Shown: positions 1 to 8,522, counted from the stretch's first letter. The stretch: 64,000 nucleotides of DNA from Paenibacillus yonginensis (GCF_001685395.1 NZ_CP014167.1:4782001-4846000), one strand, 5' to 3'. Notes: generated by a model not told the origin, from the letters alone. Numbers and translations: made by a program.

Positions 1-1
1 G

Positions 2-979
2 GAATACTGCACCCGCCGGGTGCTGACGATGGAGTTCTTGACCGGAATTAAATTAACCGATGCCAAGAGGCTGGAAGTAGCAGGTGTAGACCGCAAGCAG
101 CTGGCTAGCCGCATTGCTTCGGTCATTTTCCATCAGATCCTGGTTGAAGGCTTCTTTCACGGGGACCCGCATCCCGGCAATTTCCTGGTGCTGCCCGGCG
201 GCGAGCTGGCGATGCTGGATTTCGGCATGGTTGGGCGGCTGTCGCCAAGCATGAAACAGCATTTTGCTTCGATGGTGATTGCCCTCCGGAGCCAAAGCTC
301 CAAAGGGATTATCAGGGCCATAGCCGCAATGGGCATCGTCCCGGATGATGTGAACGAAGCCAAGCTGTTTGATGATGTAGAGCAGTTAAGGGAGCGGTAT
401 TACAACGTTCCGCTCAGCCAGATCAGTCTGGGCGAGGCGGTCAATGACCTGTTCCGGGTTGCCTTCCGGCACCGGATTAGGCTGCCCTCCGAGCTGACGC
501 TGGTAGGCAAGGCACTGCTGACGATGGAAGGGGTGGTAACTGCCCTGGACCCGGACATCAGCGTATTCGATATTGCCGAGCCTTACGGCTTGCAGCTGTT
601 AAAGGAACGGGTCAATCCGGTTAACGTGTTCAAGAAGTGGTCGGACAAAATCCCCGACTACTGGGACCTGCTGACCGATGTGCCCAAGAACATCAAGATC
701 TTAAGCACGCTGGTCAAGAAAGGCAAAGTACAGGTCGAGCTTACGGTTCCGGAGCTTAATGCTTTTCTTCGCCGGATGGACCGGGTAAGCAATCGGGTCT
801 CTTTCAGCATCGTCCTGTTGTCCTTCAGTATTTTGATGACGGGTCTGATCATTGCTTCTGCGATGAGCAGCCAGCAGTCGGTGCTGTGGAATTTCCCGGT
901 GATCGAGATCGGCCTGATTATTTCCGGCGTTTTGGTGGCCTGGCTGATCCTGGCCATCTTCAGGTCCGGACGTTTTTAA
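2..979 (+). CDS. ABC1/UbiB-family kinase-like protein (3' part)
   Basis: The gene enters the window already open, so only its C-terminal part (about 325 residues) is seen; the reading frame is open from base 2 and the first ATG at 29 is internal. The catalytic-loop motif FFHGDPHPGNF and the metal-binding motif MLDFGMVGRL are those of the UbiB/ADCK atypical kinase family. The C-terminus has two hydrophobic segments (around SIVLLSFSILMTGLIIAS and IEIGLIISGVLVAWLILAIF), as expected for membrane-attached bacterial UbiB proteins. The family supports isoprenoid-lipid and quinone metabolism, usually through ATPase-like activity; the substrate here is not known. It ends just before a bidirectional terminator shared with the converging AraC gene. 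Confidence 0.9.
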   Translation, partial: EYCTRRVLTMEFLTGIKLTDAKRLEVAGVDRKQLASRIASVIFHQILVEGFFHGDPHPGNFLVLPGGELAMLDFGMVGRLSPSMKQHFASMVIALRSQSSKGIIRAIAAMGIVPDDVNEAKLFDDVEQLRERYYNVPLSQISLGEAVNDLFRVAFRHRIRLPSELTLVGKALLTMEGVVTALDPDISVFDIAEPYGLQLLKERVNPVNVFKKWSDKIPDYWDLLTDVPKNIKILSTLVKKGKVQVELTVPELNAFLRRMDRVSNRVSFSIVLLSFSILMTGLIIASAMSSQQSVLWNFPVIEIGLIISGVLVAWLILAIFRSGRF

Positions 980-1024
980 CGACGGGGACCGACCAGCTAA
1001 CAATAGGAATAATTGGACAAAATA

Positions 1025-1071
1025 AGCCGCCGGCGCCTAGAGCTACAAGCTCTCGGATCCGGCGGTTTTTG
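1025..1071. terminator. Bidirectional intrinsic terminator
   Basis: GCCGCCGG and TAGAGCT pair with AGCTCTC and CCGGCGGT to form a long stem, followed by TTTTTGT on the plus strand. It lies between the UbiB gene and the converging AraC gene and overlaps the last codons of the latter. Confidence 0.8.
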
Positions 1072-1897
1072 TCATGCGGTAATCCGTGGGAGAGTACCCG
1101 GTCGTCTTCTTGAACATCCGCGAGAACAGCAGCTGATCCGCATAACCGACGGAGAAGGCGATTTCTTTGATGGAGAGGGCGGTTTGGGACAGCAGCTCGC
1201 AGGCTTTTTCCATCCGGTACCGGGTCAGGTACTGCTGCGGGGGCAAGCCGGTGGACGCTTTGAACAGCTGAGCGATGTATTTGCGGTGCAGACCGAGTGC
1301 CGAGGCCATATTCTCAATGGTAATCGGCTGCGTATAATGCCGCTGGATATAACAGATCCCTTGTCTGACGTAATCGTTGTGGATCTGCTGCTTCTGCGGC
1401 AGTGCAGGCTCCTGAATGTCCGGCTCCAGCAGAATGGACAAGAAGGCATAAAGGGCGGATGAGATGCGAAGCGGGTTGCTGTAAGGCTGCTGATTGGCAT
1501 CAAACAGGCGGTTCAGACAGGCCCGGATTTCAGCGTCTTTGGAGCAGGAGATCACCGGATGCTCGCGGGTAAAGCCCGCCTGCCGGAGATAAAGCTCTGC
1601 CTGGCTGCCGTTAAAGGCTACCCAGGAATAATTCCAAGGGTCATTGTCATCGGCCTGATAGAAGCTGAGTTCCCCAGGAGTCAGAAGGAAAGCCTGGCCT
1701 GCTGATAAGCGGTGGGTTTCCCGAGGTGTCCGGTAGATGCCTTGTCCGCTGTGAATGTACAGAATTTTGTAATGGTCTTTAATCCCGGGCCCCCAGGAAT
1801 GGCCGGGTAAGCACTGCTCTGTGCCGGTATAATAGAACTGGATGTCCTGGCCGGCGTCTATATAATGCTGGGCGATTTTATGCGGCTTGACAGTCAT
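1043..1897 (-). CDS. AraC-family transcriptional regulator
   Basis: 284 residues. The N-terminal ~150 residues look like a cupin-type AraC ligand-binding domain (IHSGQGIYRTPRETHRLSAG, LLTPGELSFY). The C-terminal ~100 residues hold the two helix-turn-helix units of AraC/XylS regulators (ITIENMASALGLHRKYIAQL and IKEIAFSVGYADQLLFSRMF). A strong TAGGAGG ribosome site precedes the ATG. It is divergent from the aldo/keto reductase operon across about 125 bp, so it may control that operon and itself, but the inducer cannot be read from the sequence. Confidence 0.93.
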   Translation of the reverse strand: MTVKPHKIAQHYIDAGQDIQFYYTGTEQCLPGHSWGPGIKDHYKILYIHSGQGIYRTPRETHRLSAGQAFLLTPGELSFYQADDNDPWNYSWVAFNGSQAELYLRQAGFTREHPVISCSKDAEIRACLNRLFDANQQPYSNPLRISSALYAFLSILLEPDIQEPALPQKQQIHNDYVRQGICYIQRHYTQPITIENMASALGLHRKYIAQLFKASTGLPPQQYLTRYRMEKACELLSQTALSIKEIAFSVGYADQLLFSRMFKKTTGYSPTDYRMTKTAGSESL

Positions 1898-2023
1898 TTG
1901 ACTTTCCTCCTACCTAAATGACATTTCTCCATACGATACTGCCATTCTATCATAGAAGAGGGTTCGTTATTTTACTAAAATGATATAGGAAACGTATTCA
2001 TATCTGGAAAGGTGTGTTGGTTC

Positions 2024-3004
2024 ATGGAATATACTTATTTGGGAAGAACAGGAATGAAAGTCAGCACCTTGTGTCTTGGAACGATGAATTTCGGTGTAGA
2101 TACAGATGAGAAAGAAGCATTTCGTATTATGGATGCCGCGCTTGATGCGGGAATTACTTTTTTTGATACAGCAAATATTTACGGCTGGGGCGAGAACGCC
2201 GGTCTGACGGAGACCCTTATCGGCAGATGGTTTGCCCTGGGAGGAGGCCGCCGTGAGAAGGTGGTGCTGGCGACCAAGGTCCATGGTCAAATGAACGACG
2301 CGAACGATGGTCCCAATGACGAACGGGGGTTGTCGCTGTACAAAATCCGCCGCCATCTGGAAGGTTCCCTGCGCCGTCTGCAAACCGACCATATTGAGCT
2401 TTACCAGATGCACCACATTGACCGCCGCACCTCTTGGGAAGAGCTGTGGAGCGGGTTTGAAGCGATGGTGAACCAGGGCAAGGTCGATTACATCGGCTCG
2501 AGCAACTTCGCCGGCTGGCATTTGGCGAAAGCGCAGGCAGCCGCGGAGAAGCGGAATTTCCTGGGTCTTGTCAGCGAACAGCATTTATACAACCTTGTGA
2601 ACCGCAATGCAGAGCTTGAAGTGCTTCCTGCAGCTCAGGATTATGGTCTGGGCGTCGTCGTCTGGAGTCCGCTGGCAGGCGGCCTGCTCGGCGGCAGCGC
2701 ACTTAAGGCGGATAAAGGTAAACGTACAAGCCATGCTCAAGAGCAGATCGAACGCCATCGCCAGCAGCTGGAGCAGTATGCGAAGCTGTGCGATGAGCTC
2801 GGCGAGTCGCAAGCCAACGTGGCTTTGGCCTGGCTGCTGTCCAATCCGGCAATCACGGCGCCGATTATCGGGCCAAGAACGATTGAGCAGCTGGAGAATA
2901 CGCTGCGTGCCGTAGAGATTAAGCTGGACCAGGCTGTGCTGGCTGAGCTGGACCGCATCTTCCCGGGTCCTGGAGGAGCTGCACCGGAAGCCTACGCCTG
3001 GTAA
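2024..3004 (+). CDS. Aldo/keto reductase
   Basis: 326 residues, an NADPH-dependent carbonyl/sugar reductase of the AKR superfamily with a TIM-barrel fold. The catalytic tetrad can be placed as Asp48 and Tyr53 in FFDTANIYG, Lys85 in LATKVHG and His130 in LYQMHHID. The C-terminal ITAPIIGPRTIEQLENTL is the usual cofactor-binding stretch. The ATG at 2024 is chosen over the in-frame GTG at 2012 because GGAAAGG at 2006-2012 would overlap the latter. It is the first gene of a likely operon with the SDR and ThuA-like genes. Substrate unknown. Confidence 0.93.
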   Translation: MEYTYLGRTGMKVSTLCLGTMNFGVDTDEKEAFRIMDAALDAGITFFDTANIYGWGENAGLTETLIGRWFALGGGRREKVVLATKVHGQMNDANDGPNDERGLSLYKIRRHLEGSLRRLQTDHIELYQMHHIDRRTSWEELWSGFEAMVNQGKVDYIGSSNFAGWHLAKAQAAAEKRNFLGLVSEQHLYNLVNRNAELEVLPAAQDYGLGVVVWSPLAGGLLGGSALKADKGKRTSHAQEQIERHRQQLEQYAKLCDELGESQANVALAWLLSNPAITAPIIGPRTIEQLENTLRAVEIKLDQAVLAELDRIFPGPGGAAPEAYAW

Positions 3005-3050
3005 GAGGCCGTTAATCGGACAGTTATCAAACAGAGAGGGGTGAAGCCGC

Positions 3051-3776
3051 TTGAACAGGTATGCATTTGTAACCGGAGCCGACCGGGGAGTCGGGCTGGC
3101 GCTGGTAAAAGGGCTGCTGGCACGGGGATACACCGTGTTTGCGGGTCAGTACATGCCGGAGTGGACGGAGCTCGCCGAGCTGAAGCGGGAGCAGGGGGAT
3201 TCGCTCCTGCTTGTTCCGCTTGATATTGGAAGTGGATACAGTGTTGGCGAAGCGGCCAAGCAGGTCACTGCCGTTACAGACCGGCTGGAGCTGCTGGTCA
3301 ACGCGGCAGCCATTTTGGGCGACACGGAAGCAAGTATCGAAGATGAACTGAATTTTGAAGAGATGCAGCAGGTCTACAACGTAAATACACTTGGGGCGCT
3401 AAGGGTCACGAATGCCCTGATCGGCCTTGTGCTTAAAGGCGAAGGCAAGCTTGTGGTAAATATTTCTTCGGAAGCAGGAAGCGTCGAAGACAGCGAACGC
3501 ACCGGCTGGTTTGCTTACTGCATGTCCAAATCGGCGCTCAATATGCAGTCCAAGCTGATTTTTAACCGGATAGCCCCTCAGGGGGGCAAGGTGCTGGTTG
3601 TGCATCCGGGCTGGGTACGGACCTATATGTCCGGCCAGCTCAGCACGGAAGGCGAATTGTCAGCCGATGAGTCGGCTGCTGCGATTCTCCGGCTGTCCGA
3701 CGAACGTCTACAGCCCGGATACAAGCAGCAGGAGCTGTCGCTGATCGATTACAGCGGCAGGCAGATGAACTGGTAA
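3051..3776 (+). CDS. Short-chain dehydrogenase/reductase (SDR)
   Basis: 241 residues starting at TTG behind GAGAGGGGTG. The Rossmann motif TGADRGVG (residues 8-15) binds NAD(P). The catalytic set is Ser139/140 in NISSEAG with Tyr156 and Lys160 in YCMSK. The structural NNAG motif appears as NAAA. It follows the aldo/keto reductase by 46 bp and precedes the ThuA-like gene by 35 bp, so the three are probably cotranscribed. Two carbonyl reductases with a ThuA-like protein suggest oxidation and reduction of sugars or polyols, but the substrate is unknown. Confidence 0.9.
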   Translation: MNRYAFVTGADRGVGLALVKGLLARGYTVFAGQYMPEWTELAELKREQGDSLLLVPLDIGSGYSVGEAAKQVTAVTDRLELLVNAAAILGDTEASIEDELNFEEMQQVYNVNTLGALRVTNALIGLVLKGEGKLVVNISSEAGSVEDSERTGWFAYCMSKSALNMQSKLIFNRIAPQGGKVLVVHPGWVRTYMSGQLSTEGELSADESAAAILRLSDERLQPGYKQQELSLIDYSGRQMNW

Positions 3777-3811
3777 ACGTCATTATATTTTCAATTCAGG
3801 AGGTGCCCCGA

Positions 3812-4450
3812 GTGGAGGTCAAAACTTTGTTGCTAGGGGATCAAGAGCAGGCTTCCTACCACCCTTTGGAGGAAGTGAGAGAAACCTTAACGGCTCTGTT
3901 AGGGACGGACTTTCAAGTGGAAGCTGCGGAAGACCGCAGCCATTTGTCTGCAGACCGGCTTTCTTTATCCGAATATGGACTGTGTATCTCCTATACAGAC
4001 AGCTGGCAGAGAGCGCCGCATGCCCGGGAAATCGCGGGACTCATCCAATACGTAGCCGGAGGAGGGGGCCTGCTGGCGATTCATAACGGCATCTCGCTTC
4101 AGGCCGCTCCGGAGCTGGCGCAGCTGATCGGAGGCAAATTTACCGGACATCCCAAGTATACCGGTCTGGAGTTTAGCCTGACAGAGGCCGAACATCCGGT
4201 CAGTTCAGGCCTGCAGGGGTTCATGCTGGACGAGGAGCCTTATCGTTTCGAGCTGGACCCGCTTGCTCAAGTCGAGGTGCTGCTGACTTACAGCCATGAA
4301 GGACAGGAATGGCCGGCGGCTTGGGCCAGAAATTATGGTCTTGGCCGGGTGGTCTTCCTGATGCCCGGACATCATCTTCCCTCCTTTCAGCATGAGGGAT
4401 ATCGGCAATGGATTGTACAGGCTGCCCGCTGGGCGGCAGGAAGGCTGTAA
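3812..4450 (+). CDS. ThuA-like domain protein
   Basis: 212 residues. The middle motif GGGLLAIHNGI, followed by ELAQLIGGKFTGHP and RVVFLMPGHH near the end, matches the ThuA/trehalose-utilisation fold, a class I glutamine amidotransferase-like domain. The GTG at 3812 is preferred to the GTG at 3803 because AGGAGG (3798-3803) is 8 bases upstream of the former and overlaps the latter. ThuA proteins often accompany sugar oxidoreductases, which fits the two reductases upstream. The biochemical role of the family is poorly defined. Confidence 0.85.
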   Translation: MEVKTLLLGDQEQASYHPLEEVRETLTALLGTDFQVEAAEDRSHLSADRLSLSEYGLCISYTDSWQRAPHAREIAGLIQYVAGGGGLLAIHNGISLQAAPELAQLIGGKFTGHPKYTGLEFSLTEAEHPVSSGLQGFMLDEEPYRFELDPLAQVEVLLTYSHEGQEWPAAWARNYGLGRVVFLMPGHHLPSFQHEGYRQWIVQAARWAAGRL

Positions 4451-4455
4451 ATGAA

Positions 4456-4503
4456 GAGGCCCAAATCCAGGAGAGGCAGCTCTCGGGGATTTGGGCCTTT
4501 AGG
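4456..4503 (+). terminator. Intrinsic terminator after the ThuA-like gene
   Basis: GGCCCAAATCC and GGATTTGGGCC form an 11-bp stem with an internal pair GAG/CTC, followed by TTTA. It closes the AKR-SDR-ThuA operon. Confidence 0.85.
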
Positions 4504-4574
4504 TTTCATACGGAGAAAAGCCGGTCTGAAAGAGACGGCTAATCGCTCCGTGGATAAGCTAAGCGTTCAAGCGT

Positions 4575-5699
4575 TTAATAAAGCTTCTGCAGGGCTTCCG
4601 GCGTAAACGTCCGGATTTCATCCAGCCGACCCTCGAGGATTTTCACCGCCCACTCCGGGTCGAGCAGCAGCGCGCGTCCAACTGCCACAAGATCGAATTC
4701 TTGGCGGCTCAGACGCTCCAGCAGTTCCTGAAGGTCCTTGAATCCGGCGCTTCGCCCTTCGCTAAAGAGAGCGGTGAATTCGCTGTCGAGACCAACAGAA
4801 CCTACAGTAATGACGGGTTTGCCGGTCAGCTTCTTCACCCACCCGGCCAGATTCAAATCAGAGCCTGCAAATTCCGGCTCCCAGAAACGCCGGGTTGAGC
4901 AGTGGAACAGATCAACTCCCGCGTCCGAAAGGGCCGAGACAAGCTGGCCCAGCTTCTCGGGCGTATCGGCAAGCTTGGCCCCGTAATCACTCATTTTCCA
5001 TTGAGACAACCGGAAGGCCACCGGATAATCGGGGCCAACGGCAGCGCGGACGGCCTTGATGACCTCAATCGCGAACTGGGCCCTCTTCATCATGTCCCCT
5101 CCGTATCGGTCTGTGCGGCGGTTTGTCTTCTCCCACAGGAACTGGTCGATCAGATAACCATGCGCCCCGTGAATTTCGACGCCGTCGAAGCCGATCCGCT
5201 TCGCATCGGCCGCAGCCGCAGCGAACGCCTGAACGACCTTGGCGATCTCCGCCTCGGTCATCGGCTCCGTAGATGGATTCCCCTCCAGGTCCAGTCCGGA
5301 TGGGCCAATCGGCGGGACTTCCGGATTTGGACCGGAGTCCTTCTGGCGGGACATGCCGACATGCCAGATTTGCGGGAAGATTTTGCCCCCGGCATCATGA
5401 ACCTGGCGAACGACCTCGGCCCATCCGCGCAGCGCTTCTTCCCCGTAGAAAAACGGCACATTCAGCGTATCGCCTGCAGCCGGATGAGGAACCAGGGTGC
5501 CTTCGGTGACGATCAAACCTACGCCATTTTCGGCGCGGCGGCGGTAATAGGCGGCGACATTTGCGCCTGGAACTCCGTGCGGCGACATCGCGCGTGTCAT
5601 CGGCGCCATCACGAGGCGTGACGGCAGCCGCAGAGACTTGATCGTGATCGGCTCGAACAAGGCTTCGAAAGACGAAGAGTTGGATGGTGAATGACTCAT
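4575..5699 (-). CDS. NADH:flavin oxidoreductase, old yellow enzyme family
   Basis: 374 residues, an FMN-dependent ene-reductase of the OYE/NemA type. The N-terminal barrel entry SRLVMAPMTRAMSPHG, the active-site and FMN region HGAHGYLIDQFLWEKTNRRTDRYGG, and the C-terminal phosphate-binding stretch DLVAVGRALLLDPEWA are all present. Such enzymes reduce alpha,beta-unsaturated carbonyls and nitro-compounds. GGAGG stands 9 bases before the ATG. Transcribed divergently from glpP from a promoter that lies on top of the glpP promoter. Confidence 0.93.
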   Translation of the reverse strand: MSHSPSNSSSFEALFEPITIKSLRLPSRLVMAPMTRAMSPHGVPGANVAAYYRRRAENGVGLIVTEGTLVPHPAAGDTLNVPFFYGEEALRGWAEVVRQVHDAGGKIFPQIWHVGMSRQKDSGPNPEVPPIGPSGLDLEGNPSTEPMTEAEIAKVVQAFAAAAADAKRIGFDGVEIHGAHGYLIDQFLWEKTNRRTDRYGGDMMKRAQFAIEVIKAVRAAVGPDYPVAFRLSQWKMSDYGAKLADTPEKLGQLVSALSDAGVDLFHCSTRRFWEPEFAGSDLNLAGWVKKLTGKPVITVGSVGLDSEFTALFSEGRSAGFKDLQELLERLSRQEFDLVAVGRALLLDPEWAVKILEGRLDEIRTFTPEALQKLY

Positions 5700-5765
5700 G
5701 TAACTCGGCCTCCAATCATGTATAGTAAAGTTGGGTCATAGCTGTGAAACAAATGCTGCGAATAG

Positions 5766-5796
5766 ATTGTACAATTTTTACAATTCCAAGTAAAAT
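5766..5796. promoter_or_regulatory. Overlapping antiparallel promoters of the OYE gene and glpP
   Basis: On the minus strand TTTACT (5794-5789) and TACAAT (5771-5766) are 17 bp apart and face the OYE gene. On the plus strand TTGTAC (5767-5772) and TAAAAT (5791-5796) are 18 bp apart and face glpP. The two sigma-A-like promoters occupy the same 30 bp. Confidence 0.6.
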
Positions 5797-5837
5797 TTGT
5801 GGCGGAATGTTCCCTCTCATATAAACGGAATAGAAGA

Positions 5838-5856
5838 AGTCTGTTAGTCAGACTTG
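5838..5856 (+). promoter_or_regulatory. Hairpin in the glpP 5' leader
   Basis: AAGTCTG TTAGT CAGACTT is a perfect 7-bp stem with a 5-base loop just before the glpP ribosome site. There is no U-run after it. A role in glpP mRNA stability or translation is only a guess. Confidence 0.45.
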
Positions 5857-5878
5857 AAGAATGGAGGCTTGTATAAGA

Positions 5879-6427
5879 ATGCCCTTCGGACAGCAATACA
5901 TACTGCCGGCTGTTAAAACAGCCAAAGAAATGGAAGCGGTGCTGGACACTCCTTATGTGTATCTCGTCCTGCTTGGCGGCAGGCTGGCCCGTCTTCGGCC
6001 CCTGATCGAACTTGCAGAGCGGGCCGGCAAGCAAGTGCTGCTGCACGCCGATCTCGTAGACGAATTGAAAAATGATGAATATGCAGCGGAATATTTGTGC
6101 CAGGCGGTCAGGCCGGCTGGTTTGATCTCCACCCGGTCCAGCGTGGTCCAGAAAGCAAAGCAGAACAAGCTCGTCGCGGTTCAGCGCATGTTCCTGATTG
6201 ATTCGGGAGCCCTGGAGAGCAATTACGCCTTGTTTGAGAAAAATCCCCCCGATTACATCGAAGTTCTGCCGGGCATCGTGCCTTCGCTGATTCAGGAGGT
6301 CAAAGCCCGCACGGGCATTCCGATTATTGCCGGCGGGTTCATTCGCACGCCTGCGGATGTCGAGGCGGCGCTTGCAGCGGGCGCACAGGCCATTACCACA
6401 TCAAGACAGGAGTTATGGTGTGATTAA
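5879..6427 (+). CDS. glpP: Glycerol uptake operon antiterminator GlpP
   Basis: 182 residues. Motifs typical of GlpP are LLHADLVDELKNDEYAAEY, LISTRSSVVQKAKQ, DYIEVLPGIVPSLI and GIPIIAGGFIRTPADVEAAL, on a TIM-barrel-like fold. In Bacillus GlpP binds the leader of glp transcripts when glycerol-3-phosphate is present and prevents early termination. The ATG at 5879 is chosen because the protein then begins MPFGQQYILPA as in relatives and GGAGG lies 11 bases upstream; ATG 5861 is a possible alternative. A matching leader terminator lies just downstream before glpD. Confidence 0.93.
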   Translation: MPFGQQYILPAVKTAKEMEAVLDTPYVYLVLLGGRLARLRPLIELAERAGKQVLLHADLVDELKNDEYAAEYLCQAVRPAGLISTRSSVVQKAKQNKLVAVQRMFLIDSGALESNYALFEKNPPDYIEVLPGIVPSLIQEVKARTGIPIIAGGFIRTPADVEAALAAGAQAITTSRQELWCD

Positions 6428-6466
6428 TTAAAATTCAAAATAACGATAGCTGGACAAAACAGACCA

Positions 6467-6475
6467 TGTTATACT
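6467..6475 (+). promoter_or_regulatory. Extended -10 promoter of glpD
   Basis: TGTTATACT is a TGn-TATACT extended -10 element about 35 bp before the leader terminator. No good -35 is placed at 17 bp, which is typical of extended -10 promoters. Confidence 0.55.
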
Positions 6476-6510
6476 GGAACCAACAAGTTGATACGGGTTG
6501 GAGACGAGGA

Positions 6511-6571
6511 GAAACCACGAAATTTGCCGGGACCGCCGCAGGGCCGGGCTGCTTTCGTGGTTTCTTTTTTT
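6511..6571 (+). terminator. GlpP-type leader terminator (glpD antitermination site)
   Basis: GAAACCACGAAA (6511-6522) and TTTCGTGGTTTC (6553-6564) form a perfect 12-bp stem followed by a run of eight T. It lies between the promoter and the glpD start, about 90 bp upstream of the gene. With glpP directly upstream this is the expected target for GlpP with glycerol-3-phosphate. The GC-rich loop (6523-6552) could add a second stem. Confidence 0.85.
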
Positions 6572-6661
6572 ATTCCGTCAGCAAGAGAGGAGGCGGCGCT
6601 GAGTGGCCGCTCCGCTGCTCTTGGAGGTCTGCCCGTCACATATCCAAAGGAGGTTGTATGG

Positions 6662-8401
6662 ATGAATGCTGGAACCCCTGTTAGCAGCCTTGTCCCTACT
6701 AAACGAGCTTTCTCCGCGTTCAGCCGGGAAGCGATTTTGCAGCAGCTCGAGGAAGGCCCGCTTGATGTTTTGATCATTGGCGGGGGCATTACCGGAGCCG
6801 GGATTGCCCTGGATGCGGCAAGCCGCGGCCTGAAGACGGGGCTGGTGGAGATGCAGGATTTTGCGGCGGGCACGTCGAGCCGGTCCACCAAGCTGGTGCA
6901 CGGCGGCCTGCGGTATTTGAAACAGCTGGAGATTGGTGTGGTGGCCGAGGTCGGCAAGGAGCGGGCGATTGTATATGAGAACGGCCCGCATGTGACGACG
7001 CCGGAATGGATGCTGCTGCCGTTCTACGAGGGCGGCACGTTTGGGCCGCTGTCCACTTCGTTTGGCCTGCGGGTATACGATTTCCTGGCCGGCGTGAAGA
7101 AGTCGGAGCGCCGCTCCATGCTCAGCCCGGAGGAGACGCTCCGCAAAGAGCCGCTGCTGAAGCAGGAAGGGCTGCGTGGAGGCGGGTATTACGTGGAGTA
7201 CCGGACCGATGATGCCCGCTTGACGGTTGAAGTGATGAAGAAGGCCGCCGAATACGGCGCGCAGGCCGTGAACTATACGAAAGTCGAATCGCTTATCTAC
7301 GCGAACGAAGGCGGCGGTGAAGCGAAACTGACCGGCGTCCAGATCACAGATCTCCTCAGCGGACGGAGTTATCAGCTCCATGCCGCCAAAATTGTCAACG
7401 CGGCAGGCCCTTGGGTGGATACGATCCGCGAGCTGGATCGCTCGAAGTCGGGCAAGACGCTGCGGCTTACCAAAGGCGTTCACCTGGTCTTTGATCAAAG
7501 CCGCTTTCCGCTGCGGCAGGCTGTTTATTTCGATACGCCTGACGGGCGGATGGTGTTCGCCATTCCGAGAGGGGGCAAGACGTATTTCGGCACAACCGAT
7601 ACGAACTATGCGGGGGATATTGTCCACCCGCTGGCCGATCGGGCAGACCGGGATTATTTGCTGACCGCCGCCAATTTTATGTTCCCGAACCTGAAGCTTG
7701 AGAACGGGGATATTGAATCAAGCTGGGCAGGACTGCGTCCGCTGATCCAGCAGGAAGGCAAAGACCCTTCGGAAATTTCGCGGCGGGACGAGATTTTTCA
7801 CTCGCCTTCGGGTCTCATCTCCATTGCCGGGGGTAAGCTGACCGGCTACCGGAAGATGGCGGAGCATGTGGTGGACGATGTCCTCCGCCGGTTAAGTGCG
7901 GAGGGCCGGCTGCAGAGCCGGGTTCTGAAGCCTGATTGCCAGACCAAGGATATCCGTATCTCCGGCGGGGATGTAGGGGGTTCGGCAGCGTTCAAGGCTT
8001 ATCAGACATCAAAAATAGCCGAAGGCGAAGCCGCCGGGCTGACCTTGCGGGAAGCGCGCGAGCTCGCCGCCTTCTACGGTTCCAACGCTTCAGAGGTCTT
8101 CGCTTACGCCAGGGACGCCGAAACGCAGGCTTGGGCAGCACGCTGCGGTCTGCCGCTTGCTGCTGCGGCCCGGCTGGCCTATGCGGTCGAGCGGGAGATG
8201 GCCGTGAAGCCGGAGGATTTCCTTATCCGCCGCACGGGATGGCTGTTCTTTAACATCAGCGAAGCCCGCCGGATGAAGGAAGCGGTAATCGCCGCAATGG
8301 CCGAACGTTTGGGGTGGTCAACAGATCAGAAACTGGCCTATGCGGAGCAGATGAACCAATATTTGCGGGAAGCGGCGGACGCCGTGCAGCAAGTTCGATA
8401 A
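6662..8401 (+). CDS. glpD: Aerobic glycerol-3-phosphate dehydrogenase
   Basis: 579 residues, FAD-dependent enzyme that oxidises glycerol-3-phosphate to dihydroxyacetone phosphate and passes electrons to menaquinone at the membrane. The FAD-binding Rossmann motif is IIGGGITGAGIALDAA (residues 38-53). GTSSRSTKLVHGGLRYLKQ is the family signature, and IPRGGKTYFGTTDTNY and SIAGGKLTGYRKMAE are also typical. The ATG at 6662 is used because AAAGGAGG (6646-6653) is 8 bases upstream; the frame is open back to 6488 but that stretch is the leader terminator. glpF and glpK are not in this window. Confidence 0.96.
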   Translation: MNAGTPVSSLVPTKRAFSAFSREAILQQLEEGPLDVLIIGGGITGAGIALDAASRGLKTGLVEMQDFAAGTSSRSTKLVHGGLRYLKQLEIGVVAEVGKERAIVYENGPHVTTPEWMLLPFYEGGTFGPLSTSFGLRVYDFLAGVKKSERRSMLSPEETLRKEPLLKQEGLRGGGYYVEYRTDDARLTVEVMKKAAEYGAQAVNYTKVESLIYANEGGGEAKLTGVQITDLLSGRSYQLHAAKIVNAAGPWVDTIRELDRSKSGKTLRLTKGVHLVFDQSRFPLRQAVYFDTPDGRMVFAIPRGGKTYFGTTDTNYAGDIVHPLADRADRDYLLTAANFMFPNLKLENGDIESSWAGLRPLIQQEGKDPSEISRRDEIFHSPSGLISIAGGKLTGYRKMAEHVVDDVLRRLSAEGRLQSRVLKPDCQTKDIRISGGDVGGSAAFKAYQTSKIAEGEAAGLTLREARELAAFYGSNASEVFAYARDAETQAWAARCGLPLAAAARLAYAVEREMAVKPEDFLIRRTGWLFFNISEARRMKEAVIAAMAERLGWSTDQKLAYAEQMNQYLREAADAVQQVR

Positions 8402-8424
8402 GTTTGAGGCAATAGGACTGACAG

Positions 8425-8480
8425 GCCGCAAGCCGAAAGCCGCAAGCCGAAAGCTTCAAGCCACAAGTCACAAGCTTCAA
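8425..8480 (+). repeat. Eight tandem heptamers (GCCGCAA-like)
   Basis: Eight consecutive 7-bp units with no gaps: GCCGCAA, GCCGAAA, GCCGCAA, GCCGAAA, GCTTCAA, GCCACAA, GTCACAA, GCTTCAA. The first four are two identical 14-mers. The tract sits between glpD and the helicase gene, ending 13 bp before the helicase -35. Confidence 0.85.
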
Positions 8481-8493
8481 AGCGGTACGCTCC

Positions 8494-8522
8494 TTGTCTT
8501 TTCCACCTCTTCATGACATAAT
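8494..8522 (+). promoter_or_regulatory. Probable sigma-A promoter of the DinG-like gene
   Basis: TTGTCT (8494-8499), 17-bp spacer, CATAAT (8517-8522), about 70 bp before the start codon. Confidence 0.5.

Noticed and set aside
6488..6661. Upstream extension of glpD
   Set aside because: The frame is open but runs through the leader terminator; AAAGGAGG points to the ATG at 6662.
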